Notes: generated by a model from the sequence alone, not told the origin. Positions 12,501-26,153 are shown, counted from the stretch's first letter. The stretch: 64,000 nt of DNA from Rotaria socialis (GCA_905331475.1 CAJNYU010004421.1:24457-88456); one strand, 5' to 3'. Translations and numbers: made by a program.

Positions 12501-14018
12501 TTGCATCAAGCCTCACATTATCGTCAGATCTGTTTGCAATAAAAGAAGCTTGCAAGAGATTCACGCACCATTAGAGTATGAAATGCTATGTCTTGGTGAT
12601 ACTAGTGATTAGTCGTGCCAATCATTACAAGAAGCCAAGGCATTACCACTTGAATTCGCTTCTTTTAATTTTCCACAGAGGGCGTGCGTTCATTGGCGTA
12701 TATTCAATTTCGCAATAGCAACCGTGCTGCATGAAATATTACCTGGTCTTATTTCTAATATTAAGCTACATTAGAAAGAATACCTGAGCCAGATTATGCT
12801 TTGGCACAGTGCACAACTTTCACATTCTAAACACTCACACACTGCGGTAATACTCGTTTCGTCAATCTACGACCGAGACATACATACGAGCATGGTTGTC
12901 AGTGTTTACTTCGCTCGTTCACTTATACCAACCTCATATCGGCAGCCAAACGTCCACATACACTGACTCGGACGAGTGTAGTATCCAACTGGTAAGCAGT
13001 ATAAAACAGTTTAAGAAGCTTTTGAGAAACTTGTTTGAGCTGAATGTTCGTGTGCAATTTATTGTTTTCAAGGGGGAATTAGTTACTCGCTTATTTCTCT
13101 AATGCATCCTTGCGGATAGCCATTAACATGACTCTCGTCGATTAGAATTGTCATAGACTCTAGTTTGTGTTTTAGAAAAAAAGTAGTCATATTTTCTCAA
13201 GATCCAATATCTATTCAATCGTATAATTTGATTATCGCTGTTCTCGAATAGTTTATATAAGGCGTGAAAGGAATTTCGTATCATAGGACTACTATTGTAT
13301 TTCAAACATCGCGTACGTTTACCTATAAAGACAGCTATTCATAGAACAGATACATTTCCATGGTGTTATTCGTCCTTCTCATTTCAACCATGCTAGTGTA
13401 TTACACGAAAGCCCACATTTCAAAAGTTTGTCAATAAAGAAGGAAATACGTTGGTTTTCGTCTTTTAATTTAACAAGAACAATCGGGTAAAGAATAGTAG
13501 AATAGTCTATTATGATCTATTTTTTGCTCTATCTAATAATGACAATTCAATGTTTGTTTTTTGGTAAGTGAACCGGGAAATTTTAAGTAGATTAGACCAT
13601 CGTAAATCGACTAAAAATTGAACTAAATATAGTTGGCCCGTAGAAACTGTTTGCATCGCACATTTAACTTCGAAAAACACTCGAATTATACAATTGAAAA
13701 GAGATTCACTGAAGTATCAGTATCACTTTATAAAGAATATAATAAATGCATTTTCTTTTTCATGGGTAATCTCATGGTGTCTATTATTAAGCTCACTAGT
13801 CGAGTAACTAATCTGTATTTTTTTATAGATATCATACGGAAAAATTTTATCGCATCAACTCATCATACGCCTAGATTTTTCTTAGTTTTTATCTTCAAGA
13901 TAAATAGAAGCAGAGCAAGGTGTGCCATATACTACGTTGCCTATTTACTACTAATAAAAATATAAGCAAATAGTCCACAATCAAACGCCACACTTAGCTG
14001 GTTCCTAAGCTATCTGAA
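9510..14018. other. 4.5 kb gene-free region upstream of FoxQ2
   Basis: No supported gene. Open frames here are short and biased and lack domain signals. The region lies upstream of FoxQ2 on one side and of the helical-protein gene on the other, so it should hold both promoters and any enhancers. The stretch 12,240-13,010 is less AT-rich than its surroundings. It ends in a good donor (ccaactg then gtaagcag, about 12,991), so it may include a non-coding first exon of the gene starting at 14,019. Confidence 0.4.
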
Positions 14019-14899
14019 ATGGTAAAACGAGTAAATGTTCATGTATCCGACTAACTTTATGAATTCATTTACAGGGTGGACAGCTTACTACCAATAACCA
14101 TACAGTTGCGCCTTTGTTTTCTCCAGCAATCAACGACGCTCTCCAAGAGTGTGAATTCTCTCGCAGCTTATTTTTAGCAATGAGTAGCGAAACGGAAGTT
14201 TCAACTCCAATAAGCTCACTTATACAACGCCTTCGTAGTATTGGTCTTTATATCAACGATGCAGCGCGAGGTTCCATCCGTACCATCGGTCACGTTGGAA
14301 ATATGACCAACAATCTCAAGTTAGGGTTTGATAATTTTTTGCATTAGTCACATCTCGATACGTACTTCATATCGAGGGTTAGCAATTCGTTGATAATAAT
14401 ACTTGAAGAGCAGTATTAAATCATCACTTGCTCTTATCATTATTTACATATTCATTTTGAAATAAATTTCATGTCATTTCTTAATTTCAGTGCAATGCTC
14501 ACTCGAGAGCAGAGAGAGCATTTGGCTCCTGATCTACGTGCCATGCAAAGAGAGATAGTGACAACATATGTGGCTTGCCAAGCGGCTGATAACGAAATAT
14601 GGCATAGTATTTGTCAGGCTGTGCACGAAGATCCTGCGTTGTGCGAAGATCACCTCGCTATTCAGTGTGTTGATGCAATCGAAGAACATCGGAATAGACT
14701 GCAAGCATTGCCAGCAACCGTCGAAACTTTGCGTGAGCGCAGCAATACTCTAGAATCGATGCAATCACAGTTAAGCTTACTAGAAGAGCAAGCGGAACGT
14801 TTAAGCCCAAATAGTCGTTTGAAGAAACTTTTGCAAATATTTAACAAGGCTTTGGAAGCGTTCAACCATTTACTGAAAGGGTTTATGAAATGCTTCTAG
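14019..14899 (+). CDS. Unrecognised helical protein, 220 aa
   Basis: Three exons join in frame: 14019-14021 (only the ATG), 14075-14325 and 14491-14899. Each junction has gt-ag ends and the total is an exact multiple of three. The first half is polar with short predicted helices (SSLIQRLRSIGLYI). From about residue 86 the protein is strongly helical, with LTREQREHLAPDLRAMQREI, a Cys-containing middle (VACQAADNEIWHSICQAV), and a coiled-coil-like stretch TLRERSNTLESMQSQL. It ends FMKCF. There is no signal peptide or membrane helix. I do not recognise the family. It is convergent with RAB28, which suggests nothing firm about function. Confidence 0.6.
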
Positions 14900-15454
14900 A
14901 CAAATCAGTCCGAAACAATTTCTTCTTTTCGTGATGTTTTTCTAAGCTAGATATTTTTTTATTTCATAATTATGAAAGAAAGCTGCAGACACGATCATTT
15001 CGGAATTAAAAAAGTGCAACATGATGTAGCTATCATTGTGAGAGTGGGCATGGGGTGCAACTAGGAGTGTTAAACTCCCACTTTTTAGACGACTTCTCTC
15101 AAAAAATGGAACGATACAGTTAGGTAAATTATTTTTTCGAGTTTCATTTTTCCGTGTTCTTCCATGCGGTAATAATTGCAGATGTCTATTTCATTTCAAT
15201 CAAAACTTACTCATCGTAAATTGGGCTCATTAAAGTTTGTCTATAAAAACTTTCAGTTCAATTCTTCTAGCCATTGTTAAGATATGACCACATTAAGATT
15301 CCTTGGATCAATATGTCCATAAAAAATTGAGTATTCAATATTTTTCAGAAAACTTTTATTTTCCCTTAAAGGCGTGAAAATTCCTACGTTAAAAGAAAAG
15401 TTCACAAATTAAATTGCACAAAATCTATACGTAAACGTAAAAAAAAAGAAAAGC
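14900..15454. other. Convergent 3' flank before RAB28
   Basis: AT-rich non-coding DNA between two stop codons on opposite strands. I see nothing in it beyond poly-A/T tracts. Confidence 0.45.
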
Positions 15455-16565
15455 TTATTGTAAACTACAAATAGATGTTCGCGTGCGATTTGGCGTTGCC
15501 AAGGGTTTATCAAACATGGCACTTTGTGGTTCTTGTCGAACAATTGTTGCTGTTATAATCGGCGTTGCATCAGTATCAGTTTTCGGTAGCACAATATGCA
15601 TTAAATGAGCTGCAGCTTGACGAAATATAGTTTCAATCGATTCTCCAGTTTTAGCCGAAGCAAAATATGCTAACATGTCTCGATCTTTGGCAAATTCATG
15701 ATGTTTTTCAGCTTTAACAGCACGTAAATGTTGAAGATCATCTAAAAATGATTTTTTTTTTTTTAAATAAACTTTTACGATCATGTCTTGATATATAATG
15801 AAGAATTCTGAACAGTATAGCGTGACCGGTAAATATTAAACTTTTTGTTTGAAGTACGGTATTTTGTCAGATCATTTTTTTTTCTTATTCACTTCATAAT
15901 TATTCTCGCTGATCTGTTTGATGAACCCACAGAAAATCTAAGGATATAATTTCTGGCATCTGCTCATACAAAATCTCTCGCAATGAATCTCTATAAAAAT
16001 AAATATTTGAAGAATGTTCCTATCGACTCACTTTTGTTCCCAACAAGTACAAATAATGGTTTTCGGCCAGCACAATATTTCAATACAGTAGAATACCAAT
16101 CTTCGAGATTTTCAAAACTTTGCAAATTTGTTATATCGTAAACAAGTAAAACAATCTATAAGAGAAAAAAGCGATTCCATAAATTGCAATTCGTTTATTA
16201 AAATTTACATCGGCTCCATAGATATATTTATCCAACATAGCACCACCCAAGGTTTGACCACCCACATCATTGACGGCCAATGTCACATTATAGGAGCCTG
16301 AAAAACGATAAAAGACATTATCATCAAGCCATTTAAATTAATTTTTACGTGTTAAATTAATTCTTTTTAAATAATAATCAATTCCCAGTGTTTGGTTATA
16401 GTCACGATGGAATGAATCCTTTGAGAATCTTTCAGAAATCGACGTCTAAAATGACAGTCATCAGTCTTAAAAAGAAATTTAGTAACATACTTTGCCTGAA
16501 CTACCATCACCGAGTATAACAATTTTTATTTGCTTTTCATTGGCTTCTTCTTCCGAATCAGACAT
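15455..16565 (-). CDS. RAB28: RAB28 small GTPase, 223 aa
   Basis: Membrane-trafficking GTPase linked in other animals to BBSome/IFT traffic and ciliary or photoreceptor function. Five exons on the minus strand: 16491-16565, 16349-16445, 16209-16297, 16032-16155, 15455-15741. The N-terminus [20 protein letters not shown] matches RAB28, which starts MSDSEEE. Nucleotide-binding motifs are present: P-loop GDGSSGKT (split by intron 1), switch II DVGGQT, NKND for guanine and [15 protein letters not shown] wording is conserved as [11 protein letters not shown], and ENLEDWY follows. The protein ends CSLQ, a CaaX box expected to be farnesylated as in RAB28, rather than the double-Cys end of most Rabs. 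Length is close to the human 221 residues. Confidence 0.93.
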
Positions 16566-19500
16566 TTTAAACGTTTAATTGAATTCGTATAGTAGTTGTT
16601 TCATAAACGTATGGCGAGAACATCTATCGACTAGACATACACACGCTATTGCCTTGACATCAACCTCAACCATCGAAAGCGACATCTTTTCCGATAATGA
16701 AAAAACATCCTTTGAATAAGATGTGATGCTGTGCTGCGTTGGTATTTGCGCACGTTTATTGAACCGTACGCGTATCGAATGGCACGACCTGCAAATACTT
16801 CCTATTCCATTTGTGACTAATTTTTAAAAACAAAACAACGCATATTGTTAGTTTGCTTCGTTAACTTTTTTTGTCGGCGTACTTCATTTCCTTGTATTTC
16901 GTGTTTTGCATATGTGCTTATTATTGAAAATAATTGCTCAAAAATTAAATTTATATTACATATCAATTACAGCAGAAGTGTTGCGGTTTTTAATAATCTA
17001 TTGTTAAATATTTACAATGGAATAAGAAACTAAATACCATATTTAGCTCGATTTATTGTTGAAAAATCAATTATGACTATACTATTTCTAATGTCGAGAC
17101 TTTTATTCATGGTAGAAGTGGTCTGATTAAAATGAATACAGAATTGTATGTAAATCTCTTGAGATATAATGCTTACTCCACTGAGTAGCTTATAGATTCC
17201 TTCTGATTTACAGACATATCAACTTAAATAGCTTATCAATAAATTACACACGTTTCTGTTTCGCATATGTTGATATGGCGATAACAACAAGAAACGATAG
17301 TGATGATGCTACAGTGCTCATTTATTTCGTTCTTATTCATCAATGTAACGAATTGAATTTTGTATTCCATCTCCCTCTTTATATATATATATATATATAT
17401 AATATAAATGATTTAATAATTAAACAGAAGATATTGATATATTTTTTTTCTTCGTCAATGACTATTGATTAACTAATTATGAAAGAAAATCATGTTTTTG
17501 CTTGTTTACTGATAATATAACTGAAGAAGTTGGTTGAAGATGTGTGTAAACATATGCTTACTGTAATAACATAAAAACTCTTACGCCATGTATCTTGTAC
17601 TATCAGAACAAGGACAACAAATCAATTATGCTTATTCTTTATTTTTTCGAAAATCATATTATTTGCTTTGTGCAATATTCGGCCGGCGTTTTACACTTCC
17701 TGTATGCCAGCACCATTTAGTAAAAAGAAAAAAACGAGAAGAGTGATGCAGGCGAAAAATCGTACTAAGAGAAAAGAATGCTAATGATCGACGTCATGTG
17801 ACAATGCGCTGCATCCATCTATAATTGTGTATCTTAAAAAAGCCACATGCCTTATTAAAAAGATAGAGCATATAGAAACTATGCACTTAGTTATCTTTTT
17901 ATTAGATTACGCATATGGTTCTGATATGCCTCTAGGTAAGTACAAATAAGATTATTAATAACAAAATCATATAGAATAATATGGTAGGCAGACTTTTTGC
18001 GATTCATATTTCCTTTCAATGCTTTTGTCTGAGGCAGCAACATTTTAAACAAGCAAATGTATCGTTTTATTTTCAATAGGGAAAGCGTGATAAGTTTGAC
18101 ATGTTTATGAATTATTTATCGTTTTATTCGTATCGACAACCGTGAACAACTGAGTATAATAAGAAGAAAGAAGAAAAATCTACTTCTGGTACAGTCAACT
18201 CATATTAACAAAGAAACAGAAAAAGACGAAGCTTGAATAGGATTGACTATTACGATTATTTTTAACATCATCATTTCGCATTCGAACTCCCAGTTGAGAG
18301 AACGCCATGCATACATAAATAAGGTCTTTATACAAGCACGATCGCGGAGAAGAATCGTTCGTTTTACTTATATATATATATCCATCGATATCTATATACA
18401 AATAAAATAGCGAACGAGATTTTCATGTCGTATTAATAGACGATCTAGACTAGTTTGCAATGTAATGGAAAACTCTGTTTTCAATCTATTCATTGTACGA
18501 ACAAAAGAGAGAGAGAGAGAGAGCTTTCAATGCTCTTTAATTATTGGAGAATATTTTGCTCGAGAATGTCGACACAATCTAAATCGTATTCTCTTAGTTT
18601 TGTGAGCTGAGGTTAATATTACTAGTACGGAAAGAAGATTCTTTTATTTATAATATGCATATTTTTTTTTTCTCACAGATGATGGCCAATAGAAGACGTA
18701 TTCAAGTAGGTTTTTCATTGATTAAACTATATTTTAATGGGCACGCACACATTATAATGTCCCACCGTGCTCAAGTTCGACATCTCGGAAAATGTGTCTT
18801 AATTATGTATGCATTTTTATTTGTGTATCATGAGGACGATGCTCTTAGATAGCGACATGTATTTTGTCGCTTCAAGTCCATTATTCATTTTCTATTTGAT
18901 GGTCAAATTTGTGAATCTAATTTAATACGTTTCTGAAAATCGGATATATTCTAACTCTAATTACCTGCGGTGGAATTAGATTTTTTTCTTTCGTTTGCTA
19001 TGTCGGGTGCATAATCTCAACGAATTTTGTTGTAATCAGGAACTGTAGAAGCTGGCAAAAAAAAATCATTAACGGATATTACATCTGATTTCATTCTATA
19101 TTTTTAGTTAAGCTCATAAATGGATCTCATTTGTTCTAGAAGTCAGTTTTTTCTCTTTCTTTCAGATCTCTAGATCTCGTCTTCACGATGCGTGCTTTTC
19201 TTATCACTTCAATGGCATTTAAACATTAAAAATTGCTCTTATCATGCATTAGGTTTTGTTTCATTTTTATTCTTCTTATATGCATGGAATGCTACCAACA
19301 GGCTAACAAATAACCGCTCTAACAAAAGGAAAGATAATCAGTAAGTTCTGTTTATGCAAAACGTCTTCTTATTTTTTGCATGTCTTGATTATAATAAATA
19401 ATTGTTTGCATGGTCGGCATTAAAAAGACAATATATATGTATATATAATTAATTCTATTATGAATAAAAACATACTATATTTGAACGCATTTAATTATTT

Positions 19501-20872
19501 ATATTCAGCGTATATATATTTTTCGCTTGTTAGCTCTAATGATCCTTTTCAATAAACATGTTCGTGTCTACAAGCTAGTAGAAGACAAAAGAGAACAAAA
19601 TATATTGCTGAACTCTTGCTGGAGATCGTATTTTCATTAGCTATAATTCTGAGAAGTCAAGATATTCTCAAATACAAAGTGTTAGAACAAAAGAATGCCT
19701 TTTGGAAATGCCACGACAGTGACAAAGTACTTGTAATAGAGCTCTATTTATGGCCTAATGAGCTCGTTTTTCTCTTGTCATCAGAGAATACAGGAAAGAT
19801 TTTCAACATTGTTAAGCACAGAATTCTATATAGAGATTAGAGTTATGATAGAAATTGTTTGTGCAAAAAATAAAATTTCATCGGCTGAAGACCAGATCTT
19901 TTCCTGCTAATAACTCGATTAGAGTTAAATTTGATGAAATGTATTCTTAGATACTTTTGTGCTAGAGTACTTAGAATAATTCGAGACGAGAGAATTATTT
20001 TGTCGTCGATGTGTCTTCTATTTGATCCATTTGTGCACTAAAAGAAGAGTGTAATAAGAAAGCTATTTATTTTCTCTCGTGCTGCATGCATGAGGAAGAT
20101 TGAACAAGTTCCAAGACCTGTTTACATAGTGTAAACAATAGCAAGAAGAGCGATGACATGCATCCATAGTCTTTTATAAAAGAAAGGCAAAAATATGTGA
20201 ATTGATTGATCCAAACAAATGCAATCAGTGGCGTTTTTATCGTCTGCATCCATTTAGTGTATTCACTTTGTTACTTATATTTTTCTTTTTCTCCGGCTAT
20301 ATATATTCTAAATTTTTACATCCCCTATTCTACCTTTTTTTCTCAGATAATTATAAAATTTCCATACAAAAAGACAAATTAGATTTAGAAAACGACTATT
20401 TTGCGTAAGTAATTTGGCCTTATCTATACATAGAGATACAAATTTCCGTGCTATCTATAGGCAAAAATCAGGTAGCAACGCAATATAATGTGTCAAATTA
20501 AGATCGTGTTAGAAATAACCGTTATTTTATTCATTGTTCAATGAGACCTTTAGGTCAAATGGTTCTTTCATAAAAAAGGAAGTTTGATTTTTAAATGGCT
20601 AAGAGAATAATTTTTATGAGAATTTTCTTTTTCTTCTTTATTTCGATCTCTTCATAGACGCTTCTATTATTTATTGTGCGAACCAGTGTACATATTTAAA
20701 TAAAAACGAACAAAATCAATTAAAATATCAAGTAGATCTCTCTTATTCCATCTTCTGGGCAAATATCCGTTTTGATTAAATAAACATTTATCAACAGCAG
20801 CAAGGACAATATACCTAGTCAAATACGTCAACTATTTATGTTAAAATGCCATTTTTTCTGCGGATTTATAGG

Positions 20873-20905
<33 letters not shown>

Positions 20906-21770
20906 GAGAGAGAGAGAGAGGAGAGAGAAAGTTCCTTAATTATTTAACCAATTTATTTTGCATTCCCGAGTATGTCCCATAGGAAATATAATAAGAGAAA
21001 ACTTACGGCGTTTATTTTCGAGTTGATAGATTGTATACTATTTAAATGACATTGATAAATGTCGAATGTTCTGTGCCAAATAAGTTCATCGCTTCTTCTT
21101 TTCTTTCGATTAGTCGAAGAAGTCGGTGTTTTGAAGCTAGAAGAAGAAGAAGAAGAAGAAGAAGAAGAAGAAGAAGGCGAAATAAGCCATGAATTAATAG
21201 ATCGTGTCGACTAAGTATAGAGACCTATCATTTTTATCATGAAAATCCTATTTAACTAATTGACAACTGCGTTGATTAATAGGAAAATGATTTATTAGTA
21301 GTTATATGGATGCAGATGATTTCGTTTTTCTATGAAACCCTGTGTAACTCGTGTATAATGAAAAAATTATTCATTAATAAAATAAGTATACGAACAATCT
21401 TCTTATGAGCAATCATTCTAAAAAGGCATCAAGTTAACATGATTATAGAGACACTTAATAATACGAGTTCATCTTATTCTTTCTTTTCGCTGCATACGAT
21501 ATATAAGTTAATTTGTTTATAATTCTAGTGAAGACAGAACATTAAATATTGCTATTATTAAATAAATAGAAGAGAGAAATATTGTGTCTCGCTCGCTCGC
21601 TCGCTCGCTCGTTGAATGTAGATGAAAACATATTTGAGTGTAAAACTACACAATAAACGATATACAGAGAAAATAAGAGGAAGCTATTATTCGAAATTTT
21701 CTTTATTTCGATTTGAATAGCCTAGTGGCAGGCATTCACTAAAAACATGCTTTTACGGGCTTGAAGAAAA
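16566..21770. other. 5.2 kb gene-free region upstream of RAB28 and the amine receptor
   Basis: No supported coding region. It is very AT-rich with microsatellites: (AT)n at 17,381-17,402 and 18,370-18,382, (GA)n at 18,508-18,522, mixed (AT)/(GA) at 20,872-20,929, (GAA)n at 21,140-21,176 and (CTCG)n at 21,587-21,611. The two flanking genes are divergent, so this is the shared upstream region. Confidence 0.45.
20872..21611. repeat. Cluster of four microsatellites
   Basis: Within 740 bp there are an (AT)n tract followed by (GA)n, a (GAA) tract of about 12 units and a (CTCG) tract of about six units. They lie just upstream of the amine receptor start. Confidence 0.85.
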
Positions 21771-24085
21771 ATGCGACATATTTTTCTAAGCCTTAACGAG
21801 AGGGAAAATAAACATTCTTCCATTGTGTTTTTTTTGTTTCTTTTCCTTTTAGTGCAACTACCATTGACAATATCTATTCATCGCGGTGAGGTTGAAGGTT
21901 TATACGTGCCAAATTTTGATTTAAGCAATGATTATTCCAATAATAATAATAATAATAATATTCTTCTACCATTAAATATAAGCAATATCGATTGGTATTT
22001 GGTTTCGTCGAGCGATTCAACTATGGCTCTATTATCTCCTCCGGCACTGAACTTTTTTACTTCAATTAATACAACCTCGATTATAGCCCCTCCATTACCA
22101 TCGCTTATTCGTCCGATGTCACTGGTTAAAGTATTACCTGTTGCATTCGTTCTTTCGAGTATTGTTGTTTTATGTATATGCGGAAATGTACTTGTTATCT
22201 TATCTGTTTTTACATTTCGACCATTACGAACTGTACAAAATTTTTTTATTGTTTCACTTGCTTTTTCTGATATGTTTGTTGCCATTCTCGTTATGCCATT
22301 TCATATTGTCACACATATACTAAAACGATGGATATTCGGTAAAATCATGTGTCAAATTTTTGTCACGTCTGATGTTCTTCTATGCACTTCATCAATATTA
22401 AATCTTTGTGCTATTGCGGTAAATATTTATTATTTTATTGTGAAGAAAATCTAGCTTTATTTTTATGTGTGATTTTAGCTCGATCGTTATTGGGCTATAA
22501 GTGATCCGATACATTATGCTCGTCAACGTACAATACGACGTGTATTTCTGATGATTATGCTTGTATGGATGTTATCAGCAACTATATCAATTCCACCAAT
22601 CATAGCAGCCATGCTTGGTTCACGAGAATTACAGAATTTTAATGAATTTCAACAATGTGAATTATCAAATAATAAAGCTTATGTTATTTATTCCGCTTGC
22701 GGTTCATTTTATATACCAGCGTTAATTATGACGATTGTTTATGCACATGTTTTCATTGAAACAAAAAAACGTTTTCGTGAAAGAGCTAAAGGTTAGAGTC
22801 TGCTGTTTTTTTTCTCTTCATCATTACACCATTCTCTGCATGACAATAATGAGCCTTTCTAAGTATAGACGGAGTCGATTTTTTTGTTATTATCTATGTG
22901 CCGGTCGTATCAAATGATTTACATCGTTCTAATGACTAAAGCAATTATGCCTTTTTTCTGGTGTAAATTTGAAATTCTATGTAAAAAAAAACTAATTAGT
23001 TTTTATGTATGTTTTTTTTTATAGCCGCGGCTAAACTAGCAAGAGCTACTCGAACAGATAATAATCCATTAACGCCAACTGATATAGCAATGGATAATAA
23101 TATTAAACACAAGCATCATCATCATCATCATCATCATCGGCATCATCACAAAAAGCATGCGACAAAATCATCGCAAACTCATTCAGCTGGTTCGTCATTA
23201 AAATCTTCACAATCCAACGGTAGTGTAGTAGACAACATCAGTTTGGATGATCCGGAAGAAATTATGCGAGCAAACCTATCGCGAGCATCAAGCAGTAACC
23301 ATCCAATTGGATGTCAACTAAAGGATATTAATACGTCGCCCGAGTTAATTTTAATCAATGCTGATAACGATAATGTACTTCAGAAAGGTAAGGATTAAGG
23401 TAGACTTTTTTTCTCTTGCGCAAGACCTATGAAATCTTAACTGTGTGTTTCTCGAGAAAATTAGCATTGAAACTGTTTTAAAGAGATTTTGAAGTCTTCC
23501 CTTGTTTATTCTCGATTTCAAAGAAGAAAAAAATAGTTTAACTTTCAATAGAAAAATTCAATTATTTATTTAGCTGCAGATGCATTAGCAATTCCGTTAT
23601 TTGGACAATATCCAACTGATGAAAAAAATATCGAAAATGGCTTTCTCGTTCAACAACAACATGCTGCTGTACAAACTACGGATTTCTCGAATAAAAAACG
23701 TGTTGCATCAAAAGAAATCGGCCGCCGAAGTCTTTTCAAAGGCAAAAGTCTAGCAACATTGATGAATGAACGACAGAAAATTTCTCTAACACGCGAACGC
23801 CGTCTATCACGAACACTTGGAATTATTATCAGTGTTTTTCTTCTATGTTGGCTGCCATTTTTTGTGGTTTATATTCTATCCGCTTTTATCGATGTGTCAT
23901 TGTATATGAAGGAACCATTACCTACACTTATTCTCTGGCTTGGGTATATAAATAGTGCTTGTAATCCATTGATTTATACGGTTTTTAATGTTGAATTTCG
24001 AACAGCATTTAAACGTTTACTATTTCCGCAATCTACACATAATTCTTTCGCCCAACACTATTCAGCTAAACGAAACAGAAATTAA
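21771..24085 (+). CDS. Oct-TyrR: Tyramine/octopamine-type G protein-coupled receptor, 611 aa
   Basis: Class A biogenic amine receptor in the plasma membrane. Four exons join in frame: 21771-22418, 22479-22791, 23025-23387, 23574-24085. Seven membrane segments are visible. The amine-binding Asp of TM3 lies in [13 protein letters not shown] is in [11 protein letters not shown], and TM5 carries Ser in [13 protein letters not shown]6 has [11 protein letters not shown] and TM7 [29 protein letters not shown] before TM6 and the VWMLS...IPP wording resemble insect Oct-TyrR closely. The third intracellular loop is long (about 200 residues) and contains a poly-His tract. The N-terminus has a hydrophobic stretch that may be a cleaved signal. 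An intron splits the DRY region. Ligand preference (tyramine, octopamine or another amine) cannot be read from sequence. Confidence 0.9.
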
Positions 24086-25291
24086 GAATTTTTTCATATT
24101 AATATTTTTTTCTTGTTTCCTTTTTTTTCATGTAGAAATATTTTTTTTAAATCGTTTGATTTTGTCTAAAAGTTTTATTTTAGACTAATTATTTGATATA
24201 ATTTGTTGATAATGAGATGATTGATGGTGACATTTGTTATTTGAATCGTCACACGTGTACAAGTTTTGTAGCATTGAAGAAAATGTTGTTCTGAATAGTG
24301 TCGGATTTCGTTCTCAAACTCATCGTGCGCACTATCCGAGAAAAACAGTTTTCCGGTCATCAACATTATTCAGTTGATTGCATCAATGCTTAGCATACGA
24401 TGACTAGATTCTATATAAGAAAAATTCATGTATCTTATTCTCGTGTGAATTCGTGGACACATTGATATCTTTATTAACTTGTTACTTCTAGAGACTGTTA
24501 ATAAAGATCTACGATGAAATATTTTTTCTTATAGCGACATGAAAATGTTAAGCGTTATTCTTCACAAGAGAAACAATGTGCCACAGAGTACAAAACAATC
24601 ACTTCAATGGCAGAAAGTCATCGTGATGAAGTTCTGCTGCTTAATAAATTCTATTTATAGATATTTTCACGCAAAAAACACAAAAGAGAGATCAATATAT
24701 TGTCGAGAATATTATTAATAATATAATATGCGTACATGCTAAGCATTCAACAGAATTGCTTGATTGTCATTCACTTCCGATATTAGTTAAATTGACCTTG
24801 ATAACTTGTACGAAAAATGAACGTTTCCAGTAGTTATATTGAAAATTTGTTTTTCTTGAAGATTGCAGATATCAGTAGGGTCATTATCATTAAATCCTTT
24901 TTGAAATAGGCCATGTGAGTAATCCCCTCATTCAAACAGTCTACAAAGATCGGTCTTTCATAATAATGCTATGCACCAAAATTCCGAATAACGTAACATG
25001 AGACGAAGTGGAAACAAGTTTCCGTCCCAAGAGAAACTCTTTTATTTTCTGATCAAAATTGTAGATTTTATCTGATGAATTGTAGACACTGAGAAATTTG
25101 CATCAATCTCATATATATTTTATATAGCGTTTTAAACACCGAAAACGATCACAAACTTTGTGTGTGTGTGTGTGTGTGTGGGTGTGTGACAAGAAGATCT
25201 ATACCGGCTCACCAACATCCACACCCAAAATACGTTTTGCTCAATTCATTTTACGTCGCAGTTTATCAATTAACATACATTTTCTCATAAG
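24086..25291. other. Gene-free flank with a GT microsatellite
   Basis: 3' flank of the amine receptor. A (GT)n tract lies at 25,159-25,188, immediately followed by the first telomere-like inverted module. I see no gene. Confidence 0.45.
25180..25227. repeat. Telomere-like inverted module A
   Basis: GTGGGTGTGTGAC on the left faces CACACCC on the right across about 35 bp. It abuts a (GT)n microsatellite, so this is one of the weaker examples of the family. Confidence 0.4.
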
Positions 25292-25489
25292 ATGACAGAT
25301 TCGGAAGCAATTATAAAAACTTCTCAACAGCTTAGCACTACTTCGTTGGCAACAAACGGCTCTAGCTACTGTTCTCATACACAAGATCGTGCAGAACGAA
25401 TTGCTCGTTTAAAAAAATGTCAGGAAGAATCACAAATGGAGTGTAATGAGTTTCATTATAGTCACCATTTCAGTTGTTTGTCGAACTAA
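25292..25489 (+). CDS. Possible small protein, 65 aa
   Basis: An open frame from a good ATG reads a Ser/Thr-rich start and a short helix (RAERIARLKKCQEESQ), then ends. A second open frame on the same strand, starting with the residues RTKKATNDYENAKLTSKLAL and ending near 25,646, would extend it only after a frame change. No acceptable intron puts them together. It may be a decayed or mis-modelled small gene. No family is recognised. Confidence 0.3.
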   Translation: MTDSEAIIKTSQQLSTTSLATNGSSYCSHTQDRAERIARLKKCQEESQMECNEFHYSHHFSCLSN

Positions 25490-26116
25490 AAAAGCAACTA
25501 ATGACTATGAAAATGCTAAATTGACGAGCAAATTGGCATTGACATTCAAATTTTTCATTAAAATTGAACAACTATCGGATGGATTATGGTATATATTCCA
25601 ATTACACGTACAGATAAAACGACTACACAACTTATCAATGATATAAAAAACATTTCTAAATGAACTTTTCGTGTTTTGTTATTAAATAAACATGGCATTC
25701 AGATAAAACTTCTGAAACAGACGCAAGTTTTATTTGAATGAAAAATGCGGTTATTGGTCTTATCTCCATAACTAATTATTTATATTATTTGTTATCACCA
25801 AATCTACAATTTCAATTAGCTCTATATAGTTTCAATGAGAGCTATTGAAAACAAAAACATCAAGAGTTTTGAATATTATAAAATGCATGTTTACTATACT
25901 CTCTAAAAACAGGCATCATAAGAAACCATTCATGGTTTTAGAGTACATGCTGGACTTCTAAAGGTTTCATTGATTCATGAATAAAACACCAAAGTTTCTA
26001 CTTAATTTAAATTTGTACCTCTTGCTTGAAGATGGTTCCAGCACAAGCCGCTTGAACTAAGATGGAACATTTTGAAACGCAGTCTGTTTAACTATCTTGG
26101 GAGTGTGGATCCCTAT

Positions 26117-26153
26117 CAGTGGCGTATTTAGGGGGGGGGGGGGNNNNNNNNNN

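Noticed and set aside
13633..13965. 110-codon open frame
   Set aside because: AT-driven composition, no motif, and it ends in low-complexity Ile/Lys. Judged chance.
15750..16020. Extra exon within RAB28 intron 4
   Set aside because: A stretch reads [13 protein letters not shown] after an acceptor, but the flanking exons already join to give the continuous NKxD region of RAB28, so no extra exon is needed.
25159..25188. GT repeat as a telomere block
   Set aside because: It is a plain dinucleotide microsatellite. Only the adjoining GGTGTGTGAC and CACACCC were counted as a weak module.
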